Assembly (NCBI GenBank): GCA_964533735.1
Contig: CAZHMD010000016.1
Coordinates: 1-39,287 of the forward strand
Direction: 5' to 3'
DNA length: 39,287 nucleotides
DNA from: UBA6107 sp964533735
GTDB taxonomy: Bacteria > Chloroflexota > Anaerolineae > Anaerolineales > Anaerolineaceae
In this document: positions 1 to 7,377 of the stretch, piece by piece
Position numbering within the stretch: the stretch's first letter is position 1
How the letters are laid out: each line of letters begins with the position of its first letter
The notes under the pieces: generated by a model
Told to the model about the DNA's origin: nothing
Databases searched by the model: none
What the model saw: the letters and a program-made list of their open reading frames with translations, nothing else
Position numbers and translations under genes: made by a program

Positions 1-799
1 GTTCAAGGGCACACTGTAAAACGCTCAAAGCCATCTGATCATTCCCAACAAATACCCCATCCATCTCAGGGAATTGATCTAGCAATTCGATGAAAGCGGT
101 CTTCCCACTTTTCGAGGACCAGTTGCCAGATGTCCACATCCTGTCTGTCACCATAAATCCCGAGTCTGCAAGGGCGGTTTCCCAGCCAGTTTTCCGTTGC
201 CTCGCTTCCCACCATTCAAGGGGTCCGGAAATGTGACCGATATTTTTTCTTCCCTTATTGATGAGGTGTTCCGTGGCCATACGCGCCCCGTTGAAGTTAT
301 CGGTTATAACAATCGAGACACTTTCCTGTTTTTCCATTGTCAAAAAGATGATCGGAATATCGATCTCCGGCAATACATCTTTTAACCAGTTGCGGTTTTC
401 TTCAATTTCCGGAGCAGCCCAGATGATCCCGTCCACCTGATGGGATTTGAACCAATGCAGCAATGGTTTTACATTATTAGAGTTGAAGGCGGTCAGTTCT
501 TTTAGCAGTAATCCATATCCTAACTCTTCAGCTTTGCATGTAATTCCGCTTAGCGTCCTGGATGGACCAGTAAACCTCAATCCTGCTGTGACAACGCCGA
601 AGAGAAAACTTTTTTGCCTGCTGAGGCTTTGAGCAATTGCACTGGGGTGATATCCAAGCTCTTCAATGATCTTCTGAATCTTGATTCTTGTGTCGTCGGA
701 CACATCCTGGCGATCGTTAAGCACGCGCGAGACAGTTTGCCTGGAAACGCCAGCCAATTTTGCTACTTCGTAGATGGTTGTTTTCGTTTTTTCAGACAA
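1..799 (-). CDS. LacI-family transcriptional repressor (3' part outside the window)
   Basis: Reading the minus strand from a TTG at 799 gives an open frame to the window edge (about 266 residues). The N-terminus has the LacI helix-turn-helix (IYEVAKLAGVSRQTVSRVL, about residues 9-27) and hinge (ALA-like helix AIAQSLSRQKS). A periplasmic-binding-protein-like sensor domain follows (FGVVTAG, VDGIIWAAPE, TDNFNGARMATEHLI, IGHISGP, GVFVGNDQMA). TTG is chosen because a TGAGG Shine-Dalgarno lies 5 nt upstream and translation begins MSEKTKTTIYEVAKLAG. The ATG slightly upstream is in another frame. LacI proteins usually bind a sugar or nucleoside effector and repress transport or catabolic genes; the effector cannot be read from this fragment. 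The operator cluster in its own promoter suggests autoregulation. The gene is truncated only by the window. Confidence 0.93.
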   Translation of the reverse strand, partial: MSEKTKTTIYEVAKLAGVSRQTVSRVLNDRQDVSDDTRIKIQKIIEELGYHPSAIAQSLSRQKSFLFGVVTAGLRFTGPSRTLSGITCKAEELGYGLLLKELTAFNSNNVKPLLHWFKSHQVDGIIWAAPEIEENRNWLKDVLPEIDIPIIFLTMEKQESVSIVITDNFNGARMATEHLINKGRKNIGHISGPLEWWEARQRKTGWETALADSGFMVTDRMWTSGNWSSKSGKTAFIELLDQFPEMDGVFVGNDQMALSVLQCALE

Positions 800-831
800 G
801 ATTGCCTCATTAGGGGGTTGAGAGTGGTGTT

Positions 832-900
832 GTGAGCGGTCACGTGAGCGGTCACGTTACCGCTCACGAATATATTAGCAAAATAAGATTCCAATGTCAA
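832..900 (-). promoter_or_regulatory. Promoter of the LacI gene with triple operator-like repeat
   Basis: On the minus strand TTGACA (900-895) and TAATAT (877-872) are separated by exactly 17 bp, a near-consensus sigma-70 promoter. Immediately downstream, over the expected start site, lie three contiguous 12-bp units: GTGAGCGGTCAC at 832-843 and 844-855, and GTTACCGCTCAC at 856-867 in inverted sense. Each is an imperfect palindrome of the CG-centred type bound by LacI-family proteins. The placement would block initiation, so autorepression is the natural reading. Confidence 0.85.
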
Positions 901-963
901 TAGGTTGAGGGTAATCTGATAGATCAGGTAAAAATTATGGGATTCAAAGCAGTAAAAAAAGTA

Positions 964-1365
964 CCTCTCGCAAAACCCCAAGAACGAAGTGAAGGGGCGC
1001 CGAGATTCGAATACAATCCCCCCTATGGGGGCTCGAAACCTAGTAAACCTCGATTAAATTAAATGCCCCTCGCGAAGCACCCCGGAATGAAGTGTAGGGG
1101 CGCCGAGATTCGAATACAATCCCCCCTGTGGGGACTCGAAACCTAGTAAACCTCGATTAAATTAAAGTGCCCCCGCCGAGATTCGAATACAATCCCCCCT
1201 GTGGGGACTCGAAACCTAGTAAACCTCGNNNNNNNNNNNNNNNNNNNNNNNNNNNNNNNNNNNNNNNNNNNNNNNNNNNNNNNNNNNNNNNNNNNNNNNN
1301 NNNNNNNNNNNNNNNNNNNNNNNNNNNNATTAAATTAAAGTGCCCCCGCCGAGATTCGAACTCGG
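964..1365. repeat. Tandem array derived from the tRNA-Arg 3' half
   Basis: Units start with CGCCGAGATTCGAA at 998, 1101 and 1174 (spacings 103 and 73 bp); the genuine tRNA 3' half starts the same way at 1347. On the minus strand each unit reads TAGGTTTCGAG, then a 20-nt GC-rich hairpin insert, then TTCGAATCTCGGCGGGGGC and an AT tail. This is the T-arm and acceptor strand of the displaced tRNA-Arg with an insertion in the T-arm. The first interval (to 1101) carries an extra 30 bp resembling 964-997. The units are near-identical and have no variable spacers, so this is not CRISPR. The stretch 801-1340 shows no other gene. Confidence 0.8.
1229..1328. other. Assembly gap (100 N) inside the tandem array
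   Basis: Exactly 100 N, the conventional size for a gap of unknown length. Joining the flanks without the Ns gives a perfect 73-bp repeat period (1174 to 1347 is 73 plus 100). The assembler therefore probably broke inside the repeat, and the true copy number is unknown. Confidence 0.98.
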
Positions 1366-1382
1366 AACCTACTGATTCGAAG
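1341..1382 (-). pseudogene. Displaced 3' half of host tRNA-Arg(UCG), attL side
   Basis: On the minus strand this reads CTTCGAATCAG (anticodon loop and 3' stem), AGGTT, a T-arm CCGAG-TTCGAAT-CTCGG (1365-1349), acceptor strand CGGGGGC (1348-1342) and discriminator A (1341). It is followed by CTT, so CCA is not encoded. No D-arm or 5' acceptor strand lies next to it. It is the original chromosomal 3' half pushed away from its 5' half (now at 31087) when the island inserted. The first 17 bp (1382-1366) equal the core at 31055-31039. Confidence 0.88.
1366..1382. repeat. Attachment core, left end (attL)
   Basis: AACCTACTGATTCGAAG is identical to 31039-31055. Sequence similarity stops on both sides: the T-arm differs to the left and the anticodon stem is lost to the right. 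That defines a 17-bp recombination core in the anticodon region of tRNA-Arg. Confidence 0.87.
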
Positions 1383-1741
1383 AGCTAGAACACAAGTTCT
1401 ATACCGTATATATGGGGATATATCGTCTACTTAATCCCACATATGGGGGTGAAAATGTCTCCCAAGTCAATTTAATCCACTGTTTGGTACCTCATTTGCA
1501 CCTTAATTGCACCTTAATTAACCAGCCAGTGAAGCAAGGAAAGGCGACCGTTATATGGTTACTCTATCACGTATAATTAGGTTGAACATTGGGCATTTTT
1601 TATTAGTGATTATGAAATTCTTAGCTGGGAAGTGAGCTCTCTTGGTATTGCGGAGTCACAAGAGAGAAGTCGAAATCTAACTGATTCAGCGGTATTCACT
1701 AAATTGCTTCTTTCTATAAACATATCGATCCAGGGAAAAGC
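1383..1741. other. Island left-end noncoding region
   Basis: No convincing gene. Besides the arm sites it contains AT-rich imperfect palindromes near 1405-1450. A perfect 8-bp inverted repeat, CTCTCTTG (1637-1644) and CAAGAGAG (1659-1666) with a 14-nt loop, lies about 75 bp before the next gene and may be an operator or a leader hairpin for it. AGGGAAAAGC directly before 1742 can serve as its ribosome binding site. Confidence 0.5.
1496..1517 (+). repeat. Integrase arm-type site pair, left end
   Basis: Two abutting copies of TTGCACCTTAA (1496-1506 and 1507-1517) lie 114 bp inside the left core. The same 11-mer recurs in pairs at 29651-29670 and 30918-30938, always on the plus strand. Spacing and pairing fit arm-type binding sites for the N-terminal domain of a tyrosine integrase. 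Confidence 0.72.
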
Positions 1742-2524
1742 ATGATCACCGAATTAAAAAAATTTTACGTTGAAAAGGGAATTTCGGCATTAAGTTTTTC
1801 TGGGAATTGTAAAGTTTGTGAGTATTTCACAATGTGCAGCAGAAACAGAGATGGCAGCAAGAAAAGACCATTTATCACTGCGAAAGAAGCATTTATCAGT
1901 ACAGGATATGAAACTCATAAAATTCCTAGAATTCTTGTCTTATCGCTCGACCCTAAACAAACTGACTTTTATGATGTTGCAGAGCATCGAACCATTGAAG
2001 AAGTGAGAAATCATGAAGAGATATCTTCTAGAGAAAGTTATTATGATTGGAAACCTTCGAGTCACTGGCGAAAAACATATGATTGTTTATTTAGATTGTT
2101 AGGAAGACTCATCAAGACACGAAATATTAACGATATCCGTCATTATTTTGCTCACACAAATTGTGCAAAATGTCGTGACAAACCAGGTAATGAATTATCA
2201 AGTGAAGAGTTATTTAGAAATTGCAGCAATTTCCTCCCTCAAGAAATTTCAATTTTGGATCCAGATGTAGTAATTACCCAAGGTGATATTAAGAAATTTT
2301 GGTTTATGCATGAGTTTAAAGAGAAAACTGATTGGGATCTCTTTACAAATTTTTCGATACTAAAAAAAGCACATCCTATCAAACTGAACGATCATAATGC
2401 GATTTGGATTGAAATGCATCATCCATGTCGTCGGGATAGTTATTATCAATTAGAAGATGTAGCTAACTTCAATCAGTATAGTGAATTGATCCATGCCTAT
2501 TGGAGTGAATATCAAATTACTTAG
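1742..2524 (+). CDS. Cys-rich uracil-DNA-glycosylase-like protein
   Basis: 260 residues. An N-terminal Cys cluster (C23, C26, C32) and a central one (C141, C144, C161) could hold a metal or iron-sulphur cluster. Other visible pieces are a core strand IPRILVLSLDPKQ (61-73), DPDVVITQG (173-181) and a C-terminal HHPCR (226-230). The arrangement (early strand with a D-P turn, mid-protein ITQG strand, late H-P motif) resembles the uracil-DNA glycosylase superfamily, whose families 4 and 5 carry a 4Fe-4S cluster. The exact GEAPG and HPS motifs are absent, so catalysis is uncertain. It is the first island gene, on the plus strand and convergent with the AbiE pair, 10 bp from the toxin stop codon. 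A base-removing or modified-base-sensing role is an inference. Confidence 0.45.
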   Translation: MITELKKFYVEKGISALSFSGNCKVCEYFTMCSRNRDGSKKRPFITAKEAFISTGYETHKIPRILVLSLDPKQTDFYDVAEHRTIEEVRNHEEISSRESYYDWKPSSHWRKTYDCLFRLLGRLIKTRNINDIRHYFAHTNCAKCRDKPGNELSSEELFRNCSNFLPQEISILDPDVVITQGDIKKFWFMHEFKEKTDWDLFTNFSILKKAHPIKLNDHNAIWIEMHHPCRRDSYYQLEDVANFNQYSELIHAYWSEYQIT

Positions 2525-2534
2525 TAAATTATCG

Positions 2535-3575
2535 TTAAATTTTACTGAGCAATTCAAGTGTCTGGAAATAATAATAAAAAGATTCAATTGATGATTTCTT
2601 CAACTTCTCCAAGCGCTGCAAATCATCTCGGGCGTTTATATGTAAGGAGGATATATCTGCTTTTCTATCAAATCGGAAAATTTTGGGTGAATGGATGAGA
2701 GTAAGTGCCGAAAGATAAGCGACTTTTGAGCCTGCCACAATTGCATCTTCTGGTGTAAAAGTCCCTTCATAGATATGGTTGCGTAGACTCCGTATGCCTT
2801 TGTCTAATTCGTCATATTCACTTTGATCATATTTATAACCCCGCATTCCTAACATTAAAGCCGTATTCAGAGTGTCTTGAAGGACATCCCTGGTTGTAAT
2901 CGAAGCTAATTTTCTAAATTCCAGTTCCATGTTAGCAATTCTTTCATAGGTTTCATAGAATAACTCGGGTTTTACTAAAAAGTCAAACAATGTGCCAATA
3001 TCAAAAAGCTGTTTTGCCATTTCAAGGGCTTTGTCGCAGTTATATTGAACTCCTGTGGTGTGTGGCGCAAACGCTGTCAGTTTATCTCCTAGTAGACATT
3101 CTGGACTAGGACAGCTGATAAAAATGGGTGGCCCATCACGATCCAGTATTTGAGATTTAAGTTCGAGGCTGTTAACTTGCGAGTAGAAGACTTTTTCGAA
3201 CAGAAGATCCAACAAGGTGTACTTTTCATCACCATTAATATCGATAAAGAAAAATTTAAAGTGGCTTAGTGGCATTTTATTCGCACGTTTGTCCTCTTCC
3301 ACCATAATGAAATTTCCCCGTGTGATAACCTTCTGGAAAAATGGAATCGGGTCAAGCCCGGGTGGGACGATAATATCAATATCGATTGAAAAACGCTTCA
3401 AGGAGCCTGTTATCAAGGATAGGGATGTTCCTCCTTTAAATATGAAAGGTAATCCGCTTTGCTGTAGATCTTCTACCAGTATGAAAGCCATAATCATTCG
3501 CTCGGCGAGGCCAGAGTCGTATTTACCCTCAAGGTTCTCAATCCATTCCTTGGTGCGGGTTCGAGGTGAAATCAT
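2535..3575 (-). CDS. abiEii: AbiEii-like nucleotidyltransferase toxin
   Basis: Nucleotidyltransferase of the AbiEii/AbiGii family, the toxin of a type IV toxin-antitoxin abortive-infection system. From the chosen start (346 residues) the pol-beta-like motif KGGTSLS lies at about 47-53 and is followed by RFSIDIDI, with acidic residues D65 and D67. SPECLLGDKLTA matches the later conserved lysine-containing motif. An upstream ATG at 3632 would give 365 residues but a 61-bp overlap with the antitoxin gene. The ATG at 3575 forms an ATGA overlap with the antitoxin stop codon and has GGAG 8 nt upstream, so it is preferred. AbiEii-type toxins (for example MenT enzymes) add nucleotides to tRNA or other acceptors and stop growth after infection. 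The partner is the gene just upstream. Confidence 0.87.
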   Translation of the reverse strand: MISPRTRTKEWIENLEGKYDSGLAERMIMAFILVEDLQQSGLPFIFKGGTSLSLITGSLKRFSIDIDIIVPPGLDPIPFFQKVITRGNFIMVEEDKRANKMPLSHFKFFFIDINGDEKYTLLDLLFEKVFYSQVNSLELKSQILDRDGPPIFISCPSPECLLGDKLTAFAPHTTGVQYNCDKALEMAKQLFDIGTLFDFLVKPELFYETYERIANMELEFRKLASITTRDVLQDTLNTALMLGMRGYKYDQSEYDELDKGIRSLRNHIYEGTFTPEDAIVAGSKVAYLSALTLIHSPKIFRFDRKADISSLHINARDDLQRLEKLKKSSIESFYYYFQTLELLSKI

Positions 3576-4372
3576 AAGGAATTCTCCGAGTAAACTCTTA
3601 ATTTCAGATTGGTCTTGTTCAGGATGAACCATTTTAGTTCATCTTGTGCAGTTCGTCTGCCTGCGTAACGCAGCATTGAATCCTGATTTATGATAAAAGT
3701 ATCGAATGCGTTCTCAAAAATGGAACTCAATTCTCGCCCCTGGTATACATAATACTTTTTCTCATCCACCAAAATATCCACAAGGATTTTTTCGAGTTTA
3801 GCATAGCTTAGGAGGCTCCCTTTCTGCTTTTTTGGGGACTGGGATATTAACTTTGACACAATAATGGATTCATCTTGAACCCCGACATATCTATCTATTG
3901 TCGTGGAATCTGGATCAAGGAATGTTGGTCTGATACCAAGACTAATATAGTGGTTAAACACAGCACTCTCTGAGTCTTTATCGGTTTCAAGGATGATCAT
4001 ATTTGTTCGGGGTTGATGTGTCATCAGGTTGTGGAGTATCCTGGTTTCCCAGTAGATACAATTCGAGTACGGAAACTGGTCTTTGAACGCTTCAATAATT
4101 TTTTTGGCAGTGAGTGAAGGAATCGGTGTGAATTTTTTCTTTGGCTTCAAAGGGAGAGAGGAAGCTGGCTGAATCGAGTAAACGGCACTTCCGGAAGCAT
4201 AAATTACCCCTTGTTTTTCCAATCCGTAGAGAATCCTGCGAAAGCCCTGGATTGTCAAATCTGGATTCTCGGCAGCAAAGTATTCTTTTAAGTCATTTTT
4301 TGTGACTGACTTGTTGTTTGCAAATTTTCGATAGAAGTCATTGATATTGTGGGTGTCATTATAGTTTTTCAT
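3572..4372 (-). CDS. abiEi: AbiEi-like antitoxin and autorepressor
   Basis: 266 residues, directly upstream of and overlapping the AbiEii-like toxin gene. The N-terminus (about residues 10-65) is a winged-helix-like region (SVTKNDLKEYF, FRRILYGLEKQGVIYASGSAVYSI). The C-terminal part (KIIEAF through the YVGVQDESIIVSKLISQSPKK and KLEKILVDILVDEKKYYVYQG segments) fits the antitoxin domain of AbiEi-type proteins. AbiEi binds inverted repeats in its own promoter and represses the bicistron; a matching inverted repeat lies at 4389-4433. The ATG at 4372 has a GGAG ribosome binding site close upstream. Divergent members of this family are common, so toxin adjacency and the operator carry part of the assignment. 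Confidence 0.78.
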   Translation of the reverse strand: MKNYNDTHNINDFYRKFANNKSVTKNDLKEYFAAENPDLTIQGFRRILYGLEKQGVIYASGSAVYSIQPASSLPLKPKKKFTPIPSLTAKKIIEAFKDQFPYSNCIYWETRILHNLMTHQPRTNMIILETDKDSESAVFNHYISLGIRPTFLDPDSTTIDRYVGVQDESIIVSKLISQSPKKQKGSLLSYAKLEKILVDILVDEKKYYVYQGRELSSIFENAFDTFIINQDSMLRYAGRRTAQDELKWFILNKTNLKLRVYSENSL

Positions 4373-4388
4373 CTCAGCTCCACTTTAC

Positions 4389-4447
4389 TTTCGTAACGGG
4401 TCAGTTTTGGCTTAAAAATGACGGGTTACGAAATCATTAATAGTATA
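4389..4447 (-). promoter_or_regulatory. abiE promoter with inverted-repeat operator
   Basis: TTTCGTAACGGGTCA (4389-4403) and TGACGGGTTACGAAA (4419-4433) are 15-bp inverted arms matching at 13 of 15 positions; the outer 9 bp are perfect. The arms are 15 bp apart. On the minus strand TATACT (4447-4442) is a likely -10 element just upstream of the first arm, so a bound repressor would cover the start site. AbiEi proteins are known to autoregulate through paired inverted repeats. Confidence 0.78.
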
Positions 4448-4828
4448 GCAGGGAAATTTAGAAAAAGTGTATTCTTCTAATGGTCGTGAATTAATTAGTC
4501 AATACTTGAGAGGACATTGATATGTTCTTTTAGTCTTTCAGAAAACCCCTTGATTTCAATTTACCTCCAAATTCGCGTTAAGCATACATTATTCGCGAAT
4601 TTGAATGACGTCCGAAAAAATTTTCAACCAAGTAAATAAACATTTATGAAATGCTACAGAATTCAGAATTACTGAGTCTAATATAAACAAAGTATATTCA
4701 TTAGTTTATATTCAATGAAGCAATAATAACGAATTTTCGGAACGAAAGTCTATTTGACCCTCCGCATTTTTCATTATTCCATTTCGAATCATAGTTTTCA
4801 TGACCTAAATTTCATGAAAATATGGTGC
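4448..4828. other. AT-rich intergenic region, no gene seen
   Basis: Noncoding stretch between the abiE promoter and the stop codon of the DUF2779 gene. No ORF with a ribosome binding site, no strong hairpin with a T-tract and no repeat shared with other parts of the window was seen. Confidence 0.5.
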
Positions 4829-6259
4829 TCACTTAATGAGCTCAACAAGCTTTCGATAGATTTCCACCATAGCCAGTGTATCCAGTTCACAGTAGCGCAA
4901 CAGTGCTTCAGTGAGTTGTTCCTTTTCGCGCTGATCGACGTGTCCAAAGTTCATGTTCCACCATGCCATACTTGCCTGATCTCCTTTTCCAATAGCCATA
5001 CCTTTATAGGAGAGATCAGGAACCATTACAGGTAGAACATGCTTGATTGACCAACTTCCTTTGAATCCAGGGTGCAGGTAGTAACCCAAATTGACGATAT
5101 CACCGAGATCGAAGATTCTTTCATTTAGCTGCTCGAGGAAGGTGGCATACTCAGGATGAAGTTTTGCCATTTCTTTGTTCATGGTCATTTCAAAGGATTT
5201 ATTCCACACGATCACAGTACCAGAATCTCCAATATCTTCTTTGAGTCCCTCAAGAAGAGGGAGGGTTGGATCACCTTCAACCAGGGAAATTTGTTCGAAG
5301 TGGATTGGCTCGTCACCTGATTTTTCCAGTTTATGAAGTGAGTATTGGAAGACAATCTGTTGTTGAGGGTGATATCCCTCAAATTGTGGGATGGCACAAA
5401 TACAAGTTTCGTAATCCAAGAAATAGAGTGGGAATGCTATTTTTTCAAGTTCGATGGTAATTGCGTTGTGGTCAATATGTTCCGTGTTTGTTTTAGCCCG
5501 GTCGACGACCAGGAACTGTTTCGGGTTCAAATTAAAGGATGCCGGTATATCCTTTGCTGCCATAATTCCACGTTCCAATAACTGTAGCTTCTTGATCCTC
5601 GTCAAGCGTGGAACATCGTAGATCGAAAAATCAGGCAGTTCAGGATGACATAGAGCAGGACACGGACATTCTTTTGGTGAGAGACAGTGCTCCGCTAGGT
5701 TTGGGTCAGAAAGCTGTGCCACCCGGAGTGCTTCCCCGCGCAGTAGTTCTACTTCTGGCATTAATGCTTTTACTTTGTCACTTATATCTTCAGCGATGAA
5801 GAGGGCAGCCAGGTCCAGTTCGCCTGACCGAATATACTCTTTATTCAGGTGCAGCACGTAATAATGGTCAACCGAAATTTGTTTTGTCAGGATGACTGCC
5901 TGAAAGGTGACATCGTACACGATATCCTTATCCACCCCGGTGCTGCTCTTGATCTCGTACAGGTCATAAGTATTCGAATTGGGTTTGAATACCAGCCCAT
6001 CCAAGCGTGAATCAAATGAGTCGTCTGAATAAGTCTGTTGCCACAACAACTGGTCGCCGGGGTGCTGGGGGAGAAGGGCGGATGCAAGAAATTCCTGAGC
6101 TAATGCCTCAACTCTGTTTCCTTCTTCGGCCAGATGTTGGTCGAAATCAGAAATACTTATCTCAATTTGCCCATGCTTTTTTGCCCAAAGGTGACGAGGC
6201 GCTTCGCAATAGAGAAGAAAGTCAGATTTGGTGATCCTGGCTGTTGTAGTTTGTTTCAT
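4829..6259 (-). CDS. DUF2779-type nuclease (PD-(D/E)XK plus DEDD-like domain)
   Basis: 476 residues. The N-terminal half is a Cas4/RecB-like PD-(D/E)XK nuclease: RLDGLV (D87), YEIKSST (E102, K104) and VTFQAV. C18 together with the cluster C192, C198, C200 and C204 could form the iron-sulphur site seen in Cas4 and AddB. The C-terminal half matches DUF2779: FLDYET (D280, E282), VIVWNKSFE and RYCELDTLAM, laid out like a DEDD/RNase-H-fold exonuclease. DUF2779 proteins are widespread on mobile elements and next to defence genes, with no settled function. The start has AAGGA about 10 nt upstream, and TATAAT on the minus strand at 6289-6284 is a probable -10 element. It is transcribed alone. A DNA-degrading or end-processing role is inferred. 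Confidence 0.82.
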   Translation of the reverse strand: MKQTTTARITKSDFLLYCEAPRHLWAKKHGQIEISISDFDQHLAEEGNRVEALAQEFLASALLPQHPGDQLLWQQTYSDDSFDSRLDGLVFKPNSNTYDLYEIKSSTGVDKDIVYDVTFQAVILTKQISVDHYYVLHLNKEYIRSGELDLAALFIAEDISDKVKALMPEVELLRGEALRVAQLSDPNLAEHCLSPKECPCPALCHPELPDFSIYDVPRLTRIKKLQLLERGIMAAKDIPASFNLNPKQFLVVDRAKTNTEHIDHNAITIELEKIAFPLYFLDYETCICAIPQFEGYHPQQQIVFQYSLHKLEKSGDEPIHFEQISLVEGDPTLPLLEGLKEDIGDSGTVIVWNKSFEMTMNKEMAKLHPEYATFLEQLNERIFDLGDIVNLGYYLHPGFKGSWSIKHVLPVMVPDLSYKGMAIGKGDQASMAWWNMNFGHVDQREKEQLTEALLRYCELDTLAMVEIYRKLVELIK

Positions 6260-6398
6260 GGGATTTTTTCCTTGAAGGGCAAGATTATAAAAAACACTAG
6301 TTTGTTCTGTTACTAGATAATTCTACAATCATATCCAATTTAGGACTAAATCTCGATACAGGGAAAATTATACTTCTTAAAAAAATCCCAAAAACATC

Positions 6399-6461
6399 GT
6401 CTGCGTCCTTGCTGACGTGCCGCAGACGGCTTGTTGACACGCCTCAGACGTTGACGCAGAC
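6399..6461. repeat. GC-rich tandem and inverted repeat with alternative hairpins
   Basis: GTCTGCGTC (6399-6407) can pair perfectly with GACGCAGAC (6453-6461). Its first seven bases can instead pair with CGCAGAC at 6421-6427. Between them two imperfect 22-bp tandem copies abut (6409-6430 and 6431-6452, 16 of 22 identical). The block stands out against AT-rich flanks and contains no ORF. It could be a structured RNA or a protein-binding repeat. Confidence 0.55.
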
Positions 6462-6741
6462 CCTGCCGCTGACGTTGATCCACCAGGATGCTTTTTGAAG
6501 CGTTCTTTTTGACGAGGATGTACAAAATATCCTATGGGGATAAATGTCAGGACAATAGCCTTAGAAATGTTTTTTTAATGGGATTCCAGTGCTGTCTTGA
6601 GATCAAAATTACCATTCAACAATTGCTTATGAGCTTCTACTTTTAGCATAAACAAATCGCCCGCTTTTTATACGCAAGAAAAGACATCCAACCTTGGGAG
6701 AAAGGTGTGGCACATTGTTCTTCCCACTTCGATCCTCTAGA

Positions 6742-6783
6742 GTCTTAAGGGGGAACAGTGTAACGGGGTGAAACTTCGTTCCC
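6742..6783. repeat. GTCTTAAGGGGGAAC repeat, left of the phosphoesterase gene
   Basis: The 20-mer at 6742-6761 matches 7423-7442 at 19 of 20 bases in the same orientation, so the pair frames the phosphoesterase gene. GGGAAC (6751-6756) can also pair with GTTCCC (6778-6783). Confidence 0.65.
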
Positions 6784-6792
6784 GGTAGGAGG

Positions 6793-7323
6793 TTATTGTG
6801 TCAGGTCAATAATCTCACTCAACCGCCAGGGTCGATAATCCCGAACTTCGACGCTCAAGTTAATATGGTTGGGTCCAAGATTAGAGCCTTCAGGAGGGGG
6901 AGGACAATTATGAATATGACCATGAAGATTAATCCAACCATCTTTAAGAGGAACAATTGGACGGTGTGAAAAGATAACCTTTGTGCGGGCACTAAACTCA
7001 AATTGAATTGAAGTGTTACAAATGTTCACACCGCGGGATTCGTATCTAGTTCTGCTGAGTCGGTCATGATTTCCACGGATCAATATCATTTTTCCATTCA
7101 ATAATTCAGATAGAACATCAAAATTGCTTTTCTTTCCAAATGAAAAATCACCCAAATGAAGAACGATGTCCTCTGGAGAAATACTAGAATTCCAGTTTTT
7201 AATAATCAATTCTTGCCAGTTATCAGGGCGATTGCAGTATCTTCCAACATTGACGTGGAAGAAATGCGTATCGGAAATAATCCAAGTATCGGGAGTAATT
7301 ATGAATGCGTTGTCGGGAGCCAT
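6793..7323 (-). CDS. Calcineurin-like metallophosphoesterase
   Basis: 176 residues with the metallophosphoesterase motifs in order: WIISDTHFFH (D18, H20), HLGDFSFG (D59), IRGNHD (N85, H86), FSHRPI and LHGHIH. These ligate a dinuclear metal centre, so phosphodiesterase or phosphatase activity is likely; the substrate is unknown. The size and YCNRP segment fit small single-domain phosphoesterases common in phages and mobile elements. The gene stands alone on the minus strand and is framed by direct copies of a GGGGGAAC-containing 20-mer, so it may have moved as a small cassette. No standard ribosome binding site could be fixed at the start. Confidence 0.88.
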   Translation of the reverse strand: MAPDNAFIITPDTWIISDTHFFHVNVGRYCNRPDNWQELIIKNWNSSISPEDIVLHLGDFSFGKKSNFDVLSELLNGKMILIRGNHDRLSRTRYESRGVNICNTSIQFEFSARTKVIFSHRPIVPLKDGWINLHGHIHNCPPPPEGSNLGPNHINLSVEVRDYRPWRLSEIIDLTQ

Positions 7324-7377
7324 CCTTTCATGCGAAATAGCAAATCATATTATAAACATCAATCCGTTTTAATAGAA

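Larger units (their letters stand above)
6260..6792. other. Noncoding region with GC-rich repeat cluster
   Basis: No convincing gene in about 530 bp. Promoter elements for the DUF2779 gene lie at the left end. The rest is AT-rich except for a GC-rich repeat at 6399-6480 (listed separately) and a GGGGGAAC repeat at 6742-6783. Confidence 0.55.

Noticed and set aside
763..981. 72-residue minus-strand ORF over the LacI promoter
   Set aside because: Out of frame with the LacI protein and covers its promoter and operators; no ribosome binding site or recognisable sequence.
964..1382. Regularly spaced repeats as a CRISPR array
   Set aside because: Units are near-identical throughout, without variable spacers, spaced 73 and 103 bp, and clearly derived from a tRNA 3' half; no cas genes nearby.
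1341..1382. A complete tRNA gene at the left end
   Set aside because: Only the anticodon-loop-to-acceptor 3' half is present; no D-arm or 5' acceptor strand follows at 1383 onward.
3217..3627. 136-residue plus-strand ORF opposite AbiEii
   Set aside because: Antisense shadow of a clearly coding gene with no independent support.
2535..3632. Longer AbiEii reading frame starting at 3632
   Set aside because: It would overlap the antitoxin gene by 61 bp; ATG 3575 has a ribosome binding site and an ATGA stop-start overlap.
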